In this document: piece after piece, positions 44,706 through 53,728 of the stretch
How the letters are laid out: every line of letters begins with the position of its first letter
Numbering within the stretch: position 1 is the first letter of the stretch
Assembly (NCBI RefSeq): GCF_024741795.1
Contig: NZ_CP102950.1
Span: forward strand, 4,278,001 to 4,342,000
Length of the DNA: 64,000 nucleotides
Reading direction: 5' to 3'
From: Arthrobacter sp. CJ23
Lineage (GTDB): Bacteria; Actinomycetota; Actinomycetes; Actinomycetales; Micrococcaceae
Position numbers and translations under genes: made by a program
The notes under the pieces: model-generated
The model's input: the letters and a program-made list of their open reading frames with translations, nothing else
Told to the model about the DNA's origin: nothing
The model's database searches: none

Positions 44706-45833
44706 CTACTGAGGCAGGAGGGTGATCGCCTGCCGCACGGCCGAGCTCAGGAGGACGTTCCGGCAGCCGTTTCCGCCGGGTTCGGCCTGCTGCGGCACGT
44801 ACCCGAAACCGAGGTCATACACCGGGTCGGCGAACCCCAGGGACGCGCTGGCGCCGTCGTGCCCGAACGCCCGGTAGCTGCCGTACGGCATCCTCGCGTG
44901 CGACTTCATGAACACGGTGCCGAAGGCGCTGGTCTCGCCGAACACGCGGTCGATCCCGAACACCTGCTCGGCCGCGACGGTCTGGATGGTCGCCTCGGTG
45001 AGGAGGGGCCCGACGGCGGTCAGGCCGCCGTCGGGGGCCAGCCCGGTGAGCGCGGCAGCGTAGATGCGGGCCATGCCCTCGGCGCTGGCGACGCCGGCGG
45101 CGGAGCTGAGCCCGGCGGCGCGGACCTCGCGGTCGTTGGGCAGGTCCAGGATGTCCCCGACGTGGGAATTGGCCGTGAGGCCCATGTGGCTGCTGGGATC
45201 CACCCAGGGCTCGGAGGGGTCCGCCGCCCAGCGGATGGGCTCGAAGCGGGGTTCCTCGGATTCCGGCAGGCCGAGGTAGAAGTGGGCGCCGGTGACGGAG
45301 CGGATCCGCTGCTCGAAGATGTCCTGCAGCGTGGTGCCGGCGATGCGCCGGCAGAGTTCCTCCATGAAGACGCCGATGGTGAGGGCGTGGTAGCCGAAGG
45401 CGCTTCCGGGCTTCCAGAGCGGCCGCAGGGCGGCCAGCTTGGCGGCGGCGAGCTCGGAATGGTTGTACTCCTCGAGCGTGAGCCCGCCCTCGACGCCGAG
45501 CAGCCCGGCCTGGTGCGAGAGCAGCTGCGCCACGGTGATGGTGGCCTTGCCCTCGGCTCCGAATTCCGGCCAGTACTTGGCCACCTCGGTGTCCAGGTCC
45601 AGCGCACCGTCCTGCACCAGGAGCGCCATGACCAGCCCGGCCATGCCCTTGGAACAGGAGAAGACGCCGGTGACGGAGTCCGGGCGGGTATGCGGGCCGC
45701 CGCTGAGGTCCAGGACCTTCACGCCGCGGTGGTAGGCGGCCAGCTGGGCCGAGTACTCGGGGTCCTCGTCCAGGAAGCTGCGGAACAGATCCGCGACGGA
45801 TTCAAAGCCGGGGGCGATCGTCTGTACGTCCAT
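44706..45833 (-). CDS. Beta-lactamase-fold serine hydrolase (esterase-like)
   Basis: A 375-aa class C beta-lactamase/EstB-type protein without signal peptide. The active-site SxxK is GVFSCSKGMAG near residue 60, the second-motif tyrosine is in SAFGYHALTIG, and the third-motif region is FGHDGASASLGFADP. Cytoplasmic members are usually esterases rather than antibiotic hydrolases. It lies between the HD-domain gene and gluQ on the same strand. Confidence 0.88.
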   Translation of the reverse strand: MDVQTIAPGFESVADLFRSFLDEDPEYSAQLAAYHRGVKVLDLSGGPHTRPDSVTGVFSCSKGMAGLVMALLVQDGALDLDTEVAKYWPEFGAEGKATITVAQLLSHQAGLLGVEGGLTLEEYNHSELAAAKLAALRPLWKPGSAFGYHALTIGVFMEELCRRIAGTTLQDIFEQRIRSVTGAHFYLGLPESEEPRFEPIRWAADPSEPWVDPSSHMGLTANSHVGDILDLPNDREVRAAGLSSAAGVASAEGMARIYAAALTGLAPDGGLTAVGPLLTEATIQTVAAEQVFGIDRVFGETSAFGTVFMKSHARMPYGSYRAFGHDGASASLGFADPVYDLGFGYVPQQAEPGGNGCRNVLLSSAVRQAITLLPQ

Positions 45834-45869
45834 CGGAACAGCCTACTGGGCGTCCGGGCGTGCCTTAAG

Positions 45870-46790
45870 TCAGCTCCTGCCACGCACACGGCCGGCGCCC
45901 TGCCAGACCCACGGTCCGCGCGGAATCCCGGCCGGGTCGAACACTGCGAGCGCGTTGTCGAGCGGCCCGGCGGGCAGTCCCAGCGACGCGAGGACGAGGT
46001 CCCGGACGGCCTCCGCAGACAGCCCGACGGCGGCAAGGTCCGCGAGCGTCACCGCACCGTCGCGCTTGGCCAGCCGCGCGCCGTCGTGGTTCACCACCAA
46101 CGGCACGTGGGCGTATTCCGGCGCCGGCAGGCCCAGCAGGGAGGCGAGGTACGCCTGGCGCGGTGTGGAGGGCATGAGGTCGTCGCCGCGGACCACCTGG
46201 TCGATCCCCTGTGCGGCGTCGTCCACCACCACGGCCAGGTTGTAGGCGGTGACGCCGTCGTTGCGCCGGAGCACGAAGTCGTCCACCACGCCGGTGAAGC
46301 TTCCGTGCAACGTGTCCTGCACTGTCCATTCACTGGCATCGGACCGCAGCCGGACCGCGGCGGGGCGGGAGGCCCGGCGGATTTCGAGTTCGGCGGCGGA
46401 GAGCCGGCGGCACGTCCCGGGGTAGGCGCCCTGGGGCGCATGCGGGGCGGAGGGCGCGTCCTGGATCTCGCGGCGCGTGCAGAAACATTCGTACGTGAGG
46501 CCGGCCTCGGTGAGCCGGTCAATGGCGTCCGCGTAGAGCGCGGCGCGGTCCGTCTGTCGCACAACGGCGGCGTCCCACGTGACGCCGACGGCCTGCAGGT
46601 CGCGTAGCTGCACGGCCTCGGCGCCGGCCCGGGCGCGGTCCAGGTCCTCGACGCGCAGCAGGAAATCGCGGCCGGAAGACTTCGCGAATAGCCAGGCCAG
46701 CATGGCGGTGCGCAGATTGCCGACGTGCAGTTCGCCGGAGGGGCTCGGGGCGAAGCGGCCTGCGGACCTAAAGCGGGCTGCGGAAGTCAT
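45870..46790 (-). CDS. gluQ: Glutamyl-Q tRNA(Asp) synthetase
   Basis: A 306-aa GluQ-RS, which glutamylates queuosine at the anticodon of tRNA(Asp). It has the synthetase core without anticodon domain: GRFAPSPSGELHVGNLRTA with the HIGH-type HVGN, the zinc cysteines in YECFCTRREI and YPGTCRRL, and the KMSKS-type loop LAKRDGAVTLADL. The length is standard for the family. A hairpin lies upstream. Confidence 0.92.
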   Translation of the reverse strand: MTSAARFRSAGRFAPSPSGELHVGNLRTAMLAWLFAKSSGRDFLLRVEDLDRARAGAEAVQLRDLQAVGVTWDAAVVRQTDRAALYADAIDRLTEAGLTYECFCTRREIQDAPSAPHAPQGAYPGTCRRLSAAELEIRRASRPAAVRLRSDASEWTVQDTLHGSFTGVVDDFVLRRNDGVTAYNLAVVVDDAAQGIDQVVRGDDLMPSTPRQAYLASLLGLPAPEYAHVPLVVNHDGARLAKRDGAVTLADLAAVGLSAEAVRDLVLASLGLPAGPLDNALAVFDPAGIPRGPWVWQGAGRVRGRS

Positions 46791-46834
46791 GGCTCCAGCC
46801 TATGCGGCGCCGGCGGGGCTGCCCGCGGGCAACG

Positions 46835-46881
46835 CAAGAGCCCCTCAGCTACCGCAACGTTCGGTGGCTCAGGGGCTCTTG
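46835..46881. repeat. Long hairpin upstream of gluQ and the Lrp-type gene
   Basis: Arms of 20 nt (46835-46854 CAAGAGCCCCTCAGCTACCG and 46862-46881) pair at 18 of 20 positions around a 7-nt loop. It lies in a 342-nt gap between divergent genes, so it is not at a 3' end of either; it may be a terminator of a transcript from elsewhere, or part of a 5' leader. The rest of the gap (46882-47132) shows nothing else I recognise. Confidence 0.6.
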
Positions 46882-47132
46882 GAGGGCGGCCCGGAGAACG
46901 GGCGGGTGCGGAATGACAGTGCGTGAACAAGAGTCAATCAGCGGCAGCTTCCTTGCGGGAAACCTGTCCAGGAAACCGGGTGGTGTGCCGGGGGCCTGTA
47001 GCCTGCAGGGTTCCGGCGGTAGCCTTGCCCTGCTTCGTTGCCACTATTTGAGCAGGAGACATACAGTAGGTGCAACAGAGATGAGCAATAGTGGTCATTC
47101 TGACTAATTCTCAAAGAATCACTGGACAGGAA

Positions 47133-47600
47133 GTGGTCACTTTGCAGGAACTCGACGCGACCGACCGTCGCATCCTCGCTGCCCTTGACGAGGACCCCAG
47201 GGTGCCCATCATGGTCCTGGCCGCGAAGCTGCACCTCGCGCGCGGCACCGTCCAGTCCCGCCTGGAGCGGATGACTGCGTCGGGGGCTTTGCGGCCGAAC
47301 AGCAGCCGGGTGCTGCCCTCGGCGCTGGGCCGGGGCGTGGCGGCCGCCGTCAGCGCGGAGCTGGACCAGAGCCGCCTCAACGAGGCCATTGCCGCGCTGC
47401 GCGAAATCCCGGAGGTGCTGGAATGCCACGCCCCGGCCGGCGAAACCGACCTCATCATCCGCGTGGTGGCCACCAGCCCGGACGACCTCTACCGCGTCTC
47501 CGAGGAGATCCGCCTGTGCCCGGGGATCGTGCGGACCTCCACCAGCATGTTCCTGCGCGAGGTCATCCCCTACCGGACCACGGGGCTGCTGCAGGGCTGA
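47133..47600 (+). CDS. Lrp/AsnC-family regulator
   Basis: A regulator of about 155 residues: HTH ELDATDRRILAALDEDPRVP and AAKLHLARGTVQSRLERM, then the RAM ligand domain with ETDLIIRVVATSPDDLYRV and GIVRTSTSMFLREVIPYR. The start is ambiguous: GTG 47133, TTG 47142 (AGGAAG 7 nt upstream) and GTG 47091 are all in frame. No divergent or adjacent amino acid gene suggests its target. Confidence 0.85.
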   Translation: MVTLQELDATDRRILAALDEDPRVPIMVLAAKLHLARGTVQSRLERMTASGALRPNSSRVLPSALGRGVAAAVSAELDQSRLNEAIAALREIPEVLECHAPAGETDLIIRVVATSPDDLYRVSEEIRLCPGIVRTSTSMFLREVIPYRTTGLLQG

Positions 47601-47708
47601 GCCGCCCGCCCGCCAAGGTGGGCCGCCCGGGCCGCCGTCGTTATCCACATGGACAGTTCTGCCCATGCCCGGTTCTCCGCGCCCGCCCTAGGATGGGTGG
47701 AGGTTCTC

Positions 47709-49235
47709 ATGAACCGGGACTCCAGGGGGATAGTGGCGGGCAACTTCTACGGCGCCGATGTGGCACAGCTGCGGCAGCTGGCCAAGGACATGGCCGGCGG
47801 CGCCGGCAAGCTGGACCAGCTCCGGCAAATGCTGGGCAGTGCCATCGCAGGCGCCCCCTGGCAAGGGAACGACGGCGAGCGCTTCCGGCACGAGTGGAAC
47901 AGCTCGCACCTGCGGGCCATCCAAGGCGCCGCGGCCGGCATGCAGGCAGCGTCACATGCCCTCGTGAAGAATGCGGAGGAGCAGGACACAGCGAGCACCG
48001 CTGGAAGTGGTGCAGCTTCCGGGGGCGCGGGCTCGGGCAGTCCCGGCTCCGGCGGTCCAGGCGACAGTGCCGCCGCGCAGGAGCTCACGGACAGGCTGAA
48101 CGGCATGACCGCGGACGAACGGCGCGAGTACCTGGGCAGCGAGGAGTTCAAACAGTGGGCGCTCCAGAACCCTGACGCCGCCAAGGCCGCCATGGACGCG
48201 GCCGCGGACTCGGGCCTGATCGAGAAGAGCTCGCCGGAGTACGCCGACTTCCTCAGCGACTACTGGAACCAGCAGGCCATGCGGGACATGGGCATCGATC
48301 CAACAACCTGGGACACGTCCAAGGGCACCGAGCACAACTGGGAAACCATCAAGAAGGTCTACGACTTCTACGGCCAGGCCTACTTGTCCAACCCGGACCT
48401 ACAGTGGGCCGGCATGGCCAACATGATCGGCCCCTCCTTCGCCGGCGGCTTCAAGGACATGGCCATGATGCGCGATCTGGCTCAGCAGATCGCGGACAAC
48501 CCGGCATCGGACATCCCGCTGCCCATCCTGGACCAGATCGAACAACTGGCCGGAATGACGGATGAGGAGATCCGCTTCTACGAAACCAGCATGCTGGACA
48601 TGAACAAGGAGATCTTCCTGGACCAGGCCCGGCAGCACGAGGCGTACATGAACGGCGGCATCGAGGAGATCAACCGCCTGCGCGATTCCGGCGCTATCGA
48701 CGTGCGAACCGCAGAATCCTGGGCCCAGATCGATTCCGGCGACCCCGCCCAGGTCAAGGAAGGCAACACCGCGTTGCTGTACCGGGAACAGAACGAGATC
48801 ATCGCGGACGACTACGACGCCATGCGCGGCCACCCCGGCGGGGAGGCCGTGACGTACCTGGTGACCCTGGCCGGCGAACCCTCCATCCCGGGGGCCAAGA
48901 GCTACCCGGAAGTCTTTCCCTACACCTTCAGCGTGGAAAGCCCCGGTCCGGAGAACGTCCCCTTCACCAACTGGGACAACCCCACCCAGTTCCGCACCGA
49001 CTTCACCACGGGCTTCCCGGACGGCAATATCTCCAACGCCGAGCAGCGCTGGGCGCTCATCAAGCAGGACACCCTGCCCGCCTACCAGAACCTCCTGGCC
49101 ACGGACCCTGCACGCGCCCGGGAAATCATCGGCTCTGACTTCAACTACCGTGTGGAACAGTACAGGCCCACCAACAACATCCCGGGCATCATGGACCGCT
49201 TCCTGGACGGCTTCGACGCGGAGGTGCACCAGTGA
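47709..49235 (+). CDS. WXG100-like N-terminal domain protein, probable type VII-related secreted protein
   Basis: A 508-aa protein. Residues 5-85 look like a WXG-type helical hairpin (AQLRQLAKDMAGGAGKLDQL, WQGNDGERFRHEW with WQG at 51-53). A Gly/Ser linker (about 95-125) leads to a long helical and mixed domain with no motif I recognise (EELTDRLNGMTADERREYLG-like, later YREQNEIIADDYDAMRGHPG). The N-terminus is typical of actinobacterial ESX-exported proteins including polymorphic toxins. ATG 47709 has GGAGG 6 nt upstream. The stop overlaps a lipoprotein gene by 4 nt. Confidence 0.75.
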   Translation: MNRDSRGIVAGNFYGADVAQLRQLAKDMAGGAGKLDQLRQMLGSAIAGAPWQGNDGERFRHEWNSSHLRAIQGAAAGMQAASHALVKNAEEQDTASTAGSGAASGGAGSGSPGSGGPGDSAAAQELTDRLNGMTADERREYLGSEEFKQWALQNPDAAKAAMDAAADSGLIEKSSPEYADFLSDYWNQQAMRDMGIDPTTWDTSKGTEHNWETIKKVYDFYGQAYLSNPDLQWAGMANMIGPSFAGGFKDMAMMRDLAQQIADNPASDIPLPILDQIEQLAGMTDEEIRFYETSMLDMNKEIFLDQARQHEAYMNGGIEEINRLRDSGAIDVRTAESWAQIDSGDPAQVKEGNTALLYREQNEIIADDYDAMRGHPGGEAVTYLVTLAGEPSIPGAKSYPEVFPYTFSVESPGPENVPFTNWDNPTQFRTDFTTGFPDGNISNAEQRWALIKQDTLPAYQNLLATDPARAREIIGSDFNYRVEQYRPTNNIPGIMDRFLDGFDAEVHQ

Positions 49236-49885
49236 GGACCCCGTCGTTGAGCGCGGCCGCCCACGGACGCCGCCTGGCCGCCGTCGCTGCCCTCGCCGGA
49301 AGCCTCGCGCTGGCCGGCTGCCAGGCCACGGCCCCCGCCACACCCGCCACACCAACTTCCAAAGGGAGCACAGTGAACACCTCCGACTTCTCCACCCTTG
49401 ACGCCGCCGGCGTGGTTGAGATCCGCGCATCCAGGACCGCACGGTTGGACATGAGTTCGGGGTCGCTGAGGAAAGCCGACGTCGGGGTCACCGCCGGCAG
49501 CTATGGGCCCGAAATCAACACGAGGGACTCCGGAAAGATCACCCTCACCATTGTTGGCCCTAGCGGAGAGATCACAGCCGAGACGGACCGGATCCGCTTC
49601 AACACCACAGACAAGCGGACGGACTTCAGCGAGGTCACGTACTTCCTCACCGCGGATTCTCCGGAGGAGTTTTTTGGGCTGATCCGCGACGGCGTGGGGC
49701 GGTACGGAGTGGACGCCGACTCCGCCGAACGCTGGATCGCCTCGGCCAAAGGGGACCCCGGCTTCGCCAGTGACTTCTCCATCACGCCCGGCACTTCAAC
49801 GGGCCTACGCGTGAACTATGACCTCCGGTACGACGGCGGCAAGGATACCCAGGTCATCATCGTCCACGTCCTGCCCGCGGGGTAG
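49232..49885 (+). CDS. Lipoprotein paired with WXG-type protein
   Basis: A 217-aa lipoprotein with lipobox LAGC (Cys30) and a Thr/Pro linker. The mature part (DFSTLDAAGVVEIRASRTAR, later EVTYFLTADSPEEFFGLIRD) shows no family I recognise. GTG start overlaps the preceding WXG-type gene, so the two are co-translated; an immunity or anchoring role is conceivable but unproven. Confidence 0.75.
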   Translation: MRTPSLSAAAHGRRLAAVAALAGSLALAGCQATAPATPATPTSKGSTVNTSDFSTLDAAGVVEIRASRTARLDMSSGSLRKADVGVTAGSYGPEINTRDSGKITLTIVGPSGEITAETDRIRFNTTDKRTDFSEVTYFLTADSPEEFFGLIRDGVGRYGVDADSAERWIASAKGDPGFASDFSITPGTSTGLRVNYDLRYDGGKDTQVIIVHVLPAG

Positions 49886-49910
49886 CTGCAACGCCGCCGC
49901 CCGACGTCAG

Positions 49911-50366
49911 CTACACCGGCGGGCCGGTGTTCGACTTCAGGTTCTTCATCACCAGGGTTGAGGTGAGGCGCTCGACGCCGGGAAGCGCCGCGAGCTCGTC
50001 GTCGTAGAAGCGCTGGTACGCGGGCAGGTCCGCGGCAATGACCTTGAGCAGGTAGTCCGGCGCGCCAAAAAGGCGCTGCGCCTCCACCACATTGAGCATG
50101 GCCGCCACCCGGGCCTCGAACGCAGCCAGGATGGCGCGGTCCACCTGGCGCAGCGTCACGAACACGATCGCTTCGAACCCGAGCCCGACGGCGGCGGGAT
50201 CGATGTCTGCGCGGTACCCCCGGATCACCCCGGAGGTCTCGAGATCACGCAGCCGCCGGTGGCAGGGAGCCACCGTCAAACCCACCTTGCCGGCCAGCGC
50301 CGTGGCAGTCATCCGGCCGTCCTCTTTGAGGTAGCGCAAAATACTTCTGTCTATTCCATCAACCAC
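49911..50366 (-). CDS. Lrp/AsnC-family regulator
   Basis: A 151-aa Lrp-type regulator. HTH: GIDRSILRYLKEDGRMTATA, AGKVGLTVAPCHRRLRDLE; RAM domain: FEAIVFVTLRQVDRAIL and RLFGAPDYLLKVIAADLPAY. It is divergent from a LysE-family exporter with 103 bp between starts, the usual layout for an amino-acid-responsive regulator of its exporter. GTG start. Confidence 0.9.
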   Translation of the reverse strand: MVDGIDRSILRYLKEDGRMTATALAGKVGLTVAPCHRRLRDLETSGVIRGYRADIDPAAVGLGFEAIVFVTLRQVDRAILAAFEARVAAMLNVVEAQRLFGAPDYLLKVIAADLPAYQRFYDDELAALPGVERLTSTLVMKNLKSNTGPPV

Positions 50367-50469
50367 GCAAGTATCTTACCCAAACCAGCGGATTCCGGGC
50401 TAAATCAGGGAACACTTATGGGGCATTTTTCCCTAGAGTTTTCTTGTCACCACTACCCGGGAGCCACCC

Positions 50470-51132
50470 TTGAATCCGCAGCTATTCCTCGCCTTCATGT
50501 TTGTCGCAGCCGCCCTGGCCTGCACCCCGGGCGTCGACTGGGCGTATTCGATTGCGGCCGGGCTGCGGCAGCGCAGCTTCGTGCCCGCCGTGGCCGGGCT
50601 GTGCAGCGGCTACGTGGTGCACACCCTTCTCATGGCCGCGGGGCTGGCAGCACTGCTCGCCGGCGTACCGGGGCTGCTCGGCTGGCTCACCCTGGCCGGC
50701 GCGGGTTACCTGCTCTGGCTGGGCGCGGCCACCATCCGCTCGTGGCGGGGCGCGAGCTTCAGTGCGGAAGGCGCCGTCGGGCAGCCCGCAAACCAGCTCC
50801 GCACCTTCTTCCAGGGCATGGGCACCAGCGGCATCAACCCCAAGGGCCTGCTGTTCTTCGTGGCGCTGGTGCCGCAGTTCGTCAGCCCCGAGGCGGCGCT
50901 GCCGGTCCCGGTGCAGTCGGGCCTCCTGGGGCTGACGTTCGTGCTGCTGGTGGCCGTGGTCTACACCGTGGTGGCCCTGGCCTCACGGAAGCTGCTGCAG
51001 TCCCGGCCTGCGGCGGCACGGGTGGTGACGTTGTCCAGCGGCATCATCATGGTGGGCCTGGGTGCCGTGCTGCTGGCGGAACAGCTCCTCCCGCACCTCC
51101 AGGCGTTCTCCCGCCCCTGGGGCGTTTCCTGA
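50470..51132 (+). CDS. LysE-family amino acid exporter
   Basis: A 220-aa LysE/RhtB-type membrane protein with six hydrophobic segments. Family segments are FVAAALACTPGVDWAYSIAA and TFFQGMGTSGINPKGLLFFVALVPQFV. Start TTG 50470-50472 has GGGAG upstream. The divergent Lrp gene probably controls it. Substrate is probably an amino acid, not further defined. Confidence 0.9.
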   Translation: MNPQLFLAFMFVAAALACTPGVDWAYSIAAGLRQRSFVPAVAGLCSGYVVHTLLMAAGLAALLAGVPGLLGWLTLAGAGYLLWLGAATIRSWRGASFSAEGAVGQPANQLRTFFQGMGTSGINPKGLLFFVALVPQFVSPEAALPVPVQSGLLGLTFVLLVAVVYTVVALASRKLLQSRPAAARVVTLSSGIIMVGLGAVLLAEQLLPHLQAFSRPWGVS

Positions 51133-51174
51133 CGCCTGAATCGACGGCGGTGCTGAGGGCCCCGGTAGGCTCGG

Positions 51175-51534
51175 ATGATGATTGGACATGTAGACGAGCT
51201 CGTGGTGGATTGCGGGAACCCGGCCGCACTGGCAGAGTTCTGGTCCTCCATCCTCGGCGGCCATCCGGTGCACAGGAACCACGCGTGGTCCTACATCGAC
51301 CCTCCGGGCTGGACGCGCCTGGCCTTCCAGAAAGTGCCTGAGGCCAAACAGGGGAAAAACCGGCTGCATATTGATGTGCACGTGGACGATGTGCCGCGTG
51401 CCGCTGCAGCGGCCGAGGCCCTCGGAGCGGTCCGGGTAGGCGCCATCCACGCGGACACTGTGGGCACGTTCCAGGTGCTCCAGGATCCGGAGGGCAACGA
51501 GTGGTGCGTCGTCCGCTCAGCCACGGAAGGCTGA
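51175..51534 (+). CDS. Glyoxalase/VOC-like protein
   Basis: A 119-aa single-domain VOC-fold protein: HVDELVVDCGNPAALAEFWSSILGG, then RLHIDVHVDDVPRAAAAAEALG and QDPEGNEWCVV. These are the two beta-alpha-beta-beta-beta units of the glyoxalase-like domain. Two ATG codons start the frame. Substrate unknown. Confidence 0.85.
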   Translation: MMIGHVDELVVDCGNPAALAEFWSSILGGHPVHRNHAWSYIDPPGWTRLAFQKVPEAKQGKNRLHIDVHVDDVPRAAAAAEALGAVRVGAIHADTVGTFQVLQDPEGNEWCVVRSATEG

Positions 51535-51541
51535 GCGCGCC

Positions 51542-51561
51542 GGCGCCGCATGCGCGGCGCC
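51542..51561. terminator. Hairpin between convergent genes
   Basis: GGCGCCGC (51542-51549) and GCGGCGCC (51554-51561) pair perfectly around ATGC, between the glyoxalase-like and AHSA1-type genes. Confidence 0.55.
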
Positions 51562-51591
51562 GCACCTCGCACCTCGCGCGATTCGGAGGAT

Positions 51592-52062
51592 TCAGCCGGC
51601 CAGCAGCTCGTCCAGCCGCTCGTAGCCCTCAATGACCCCCGAGTCCATGCCGCTGGCCACGGCCATGTCGCGCGCCTCCACGGTGGGGTAGACATCGTGG
51701 ATGGAAATCCGCGTGCGGCCGCCGAGATCCTCGAAGGTGGTGGTGCCGATTCCCACCTGGCCGGGGGCGCCGGAGAACTCAAACGTCATGATCAGCAGCT
51801 TCTGCGGCTCCACGGCGTGGAAGACCCCGCTGAAGGTGAACTCGTACCCGTCGCTGCTGGCGCCGCCGAAACTCCAGCGGCCGCCCACCCTGGTGTCGTA
51901 CTCGATGCCACTCACGGTGTCCCGGCGCGGACCCAGCCACTTGGCGAGGAGCTCTGGTTCAACGTGGGCCCGGTAGACGGCGTCCACCGGGGCGTCGAAT
52001 TCGCGGATGGTCTCCACGAACGGGACGCCGGGCTCGGAGGTGATGGTTGTTGGATTGCTCAT
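51592..52062 (-). CDS. SRPBCC/AHSA1-type protein
   Basis: A 156-aa START-like fold protein: FVETIREFDAPVDAVYRAHV, LLAKWLGPRRDTV, and later VFHAVEPQKLLIMTFEF, the AHSA1 pattern. Typically paired with an ArsR regulator as here, with a 4-nt overlap. Ligand unknown. Confidence 0.87.
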   Translation of the reverse strand: MSNPTTITSEPGVPFVETIREFDAPVDAVYRAHVEPELLAKWLGPRRDTVSGIEYDTRVGGRWSFGGASSDGYEFTFSGVFHAVEPQKLLIMTFEFSGAPGQVGIGTTTFEDLGGRTRISIHDVYPTVEARDMAVASGMDSGVIEGYERLDELLAG

Positions 52063-52409
52063 TGTTCTTCCTCTTTCTTCTCCTTGATGTTTTCGATGGT
52101 GTCCAGGAGGGCATCGAGGCGCCGGAAGCGGCTCTCCGCGATCAGCCGGTATTGGTCGATCCAGGCCGTCAGTTCCTCCAGCGCCGCGGCATCCAGGTGG
52201 ACGGGCCGGCGCTGGGCGTCCCGTGAGCGGGTCACCAGGCCGGCGTGTTCGAGGACCTGGATGTGCTTGGAGACGGCCTGCTTGGTGATGGCGAAGGGCT
52301 CGGCAAGCTCGTTGACCGTGGCATCGCCCCGCGACAGCCTGGCCACGATGGCCCGGCGCACCGGGTCGGCCAGCGCCATGAAGGCTTTGTCGAGAGTGTC
52401 CTGGTCCAC
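52059..52409 (-). CDS. ArsR-family regulator
   Basis: A regulator of about 116 aa with winged helix DKAFMALADPVRRAIVARLS and VNELAEPFAITKQAVSKHIQ-like recognition helix. No metal-binding Cys motif is present, as in the group paired with AHSA1 genes. I favour GTG 52407-52409 over TTG 52433 because the latter overlaps an inverted repeat. Confidence 0.87.
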   Translation of the reverse strand: MDQDTLDKAFMALADPVRRAIVARLSRGDATVNELAEPFAITKQAVSKHIQVLEHAGLVTRSRDAQRRPVHLDAAALEELTAWIDQYRLIAESRFRRLDALLDTIENIKEKKEEEQ

Positions 52410-52424
52410 GGTCCTGCCTGGTTT

Positions 52425-52466
52425 CGTAATCAACTAGCTTCTTGATCAACCTATTGGTTGATTACG
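52425..52466. promoter_or_regulatory. Inverted repeat, candidate ArsR operator
   Basis: CGTAATCAAC (52425-52434) and GTTGATTACG (52457-52466) are perfect inverted 10-mers, 22 bp apart, with TTGATCAA (52442-52449) in the centre. The remaining gap up to 52598 shows nothing further. Confidence 0.6.
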
Positions 52467-52598
52467 AGAATACGCCCCTGCGCCTGCCCGTGCAAGGGGT
52501 TTTCGAACGCGGATCCGAGAGAGCGTCCGCCAAAGGATCCTCAAAGGTGAGAGAGCGTCCGGAAGGGAGGGTGGGGCCGGCTGGCTGGCAGGCAGGCG

Positions 52599-53570
52599 TC
52601 AGTCGCCGCCCAGCTGCTTCCAGTCCTGTTCCCACAGCCGGCGCATCGCGGCGTCCTTGCGGATCACCTCGAGGGTCTCGAGCGCCGCCGGTTCCTGGCG
52701 CCGCGAGCGCGGGGTGAGCGTGCGGCGGCCCATGTCCACGGCCAGGAGGGCGCGGTCCGTGACGGCGTCGTTGCGCAGGGCCAGGCTGGTCTTGCGCCGC
52801 CGCAGGACCTCCCGGAGCGCGGCCTGCGCGTCGTCGTAGTACCCCAGCGCACGCAGCGAGCGCGCCCGGATGAGCAGCAGCGCGGCGGCGAGGTCGTCCG
52901 CGTTGAGCAGGCCCCCGGTCCAGGCGACCACGTCGGCATGCCGGCCCAGCGAGGCGGCCGCGGTGCAGCGTGCCAGGGCGGCGGGCAACGACGGCGGCAG
53001 CCCGGCGACGGAGTCCAGCGCGGCTTCCGCCTGGCCCAGCTCCCGCAGGCTGTGCGCGAGCGCCAGGAACACCGATTCCTCGCTGAAAAGCACCGGAACC
53101 TCGATCCGTTCGGCGACCTCCACCCGGGTGACCACCTGCCCAAGGTAGCTGGACGAGAACTGGCTCGCGGCGTCGTCGATCCTGGTGGTCAGGCCGCGGC
53201 GCAGCAGCTCGGAGGCGCGCAGGTACCCGCCGTGCTTGTACACGAGGAGGCCGGCCATGACGTGGCAGAGCCCCGACCAGCCCGGATACGCGCGGGCCAG
53301 CGTGATGAGGCGGTCCGGTGCGGTACTGGTGAAGACGGCGCTGTGCATTGCCTTGGCGGGCTGCCCCGCGAGCCGCTTGAGCCGCGGAACCTCACCCTCG
53401 ACGCCGATCCTGCCCGGGTCGCGCCCGCCGAGCACACCGCTGATCACGCCTCCGACGCCGTCGGCGAGCCCCCGCACGGGAGTGCGGACGTGCCCCTCGC
53501 GGAACGGCGTCAGGTCGCGGGTGTCGTGGTAGACCGGCACCGCCGCGCCGCCGCCCAGGCCATCATTCAT
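52599..53570 (-). CDS. Hypothetical protein with TPR-like helical repeats
   Basis: A 323-aa soluble protein. The middle and C-terminal two thirds consist of helical pairs such as SVFLALAHSLRELGQAEAAL, ALLLIRARSLRALGYYDDAQ and AALREVLRRRKTS, suggestive of tetratricopeptide repeats and hence protein binding. No catalytic motif is seen. It stands alone between the ArsR region and a rightward membrane gene. Confidence 0.75.
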   Translation of the reverse strand: MNDGLGGGAAVPVYHDTRDLTPFREGHVRTPVRGLADGVGGVISGVLGGRDPGRIGVEGEVPRLKRLAGQPAKAMHSAVFTSTAPDRLITLARAYPGWSGLCHVMAGLLVYKHGGYLRASELLRRGLTTRIDDAASQFSSSYLGQVVTRVEVAERIEVPVLFSEESVFLALAHSLRELGQAEAALDSVAGLPPSLPAALARCTAAASLGRHADVVAWTGGLLNADDLAAALLLIRARSLRALGYYDDAQAALREVLRRRKTSLALRNDAVTDRALLAVDMGRRTLTPRSRRQEPAALETLEVIRKDAAMRRLWEQDWKQLGGD

Positions 53571-53728
53571 GCCCCCATGCTAGCCCCCGGCGCCGGGGTG
53601 CCCTTCCCCTGCTATCAGGCACGTTTCAGGAGTAAAATGTGCTCGTCGGCAAGGGTTCCTTGCGACTCCTTGCCGCCAGGCCGGTTCTCCAGCAGAAGAG
53701 CCGGCGTCCAGCGTGAAAAGGAGGACAT

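Noticed and set aside
44859..46607. 582-residue rightward open frame
   Set aside because: Antisense to the beta-lactamase-fold and gluQ genes, both with catalytic motifs.
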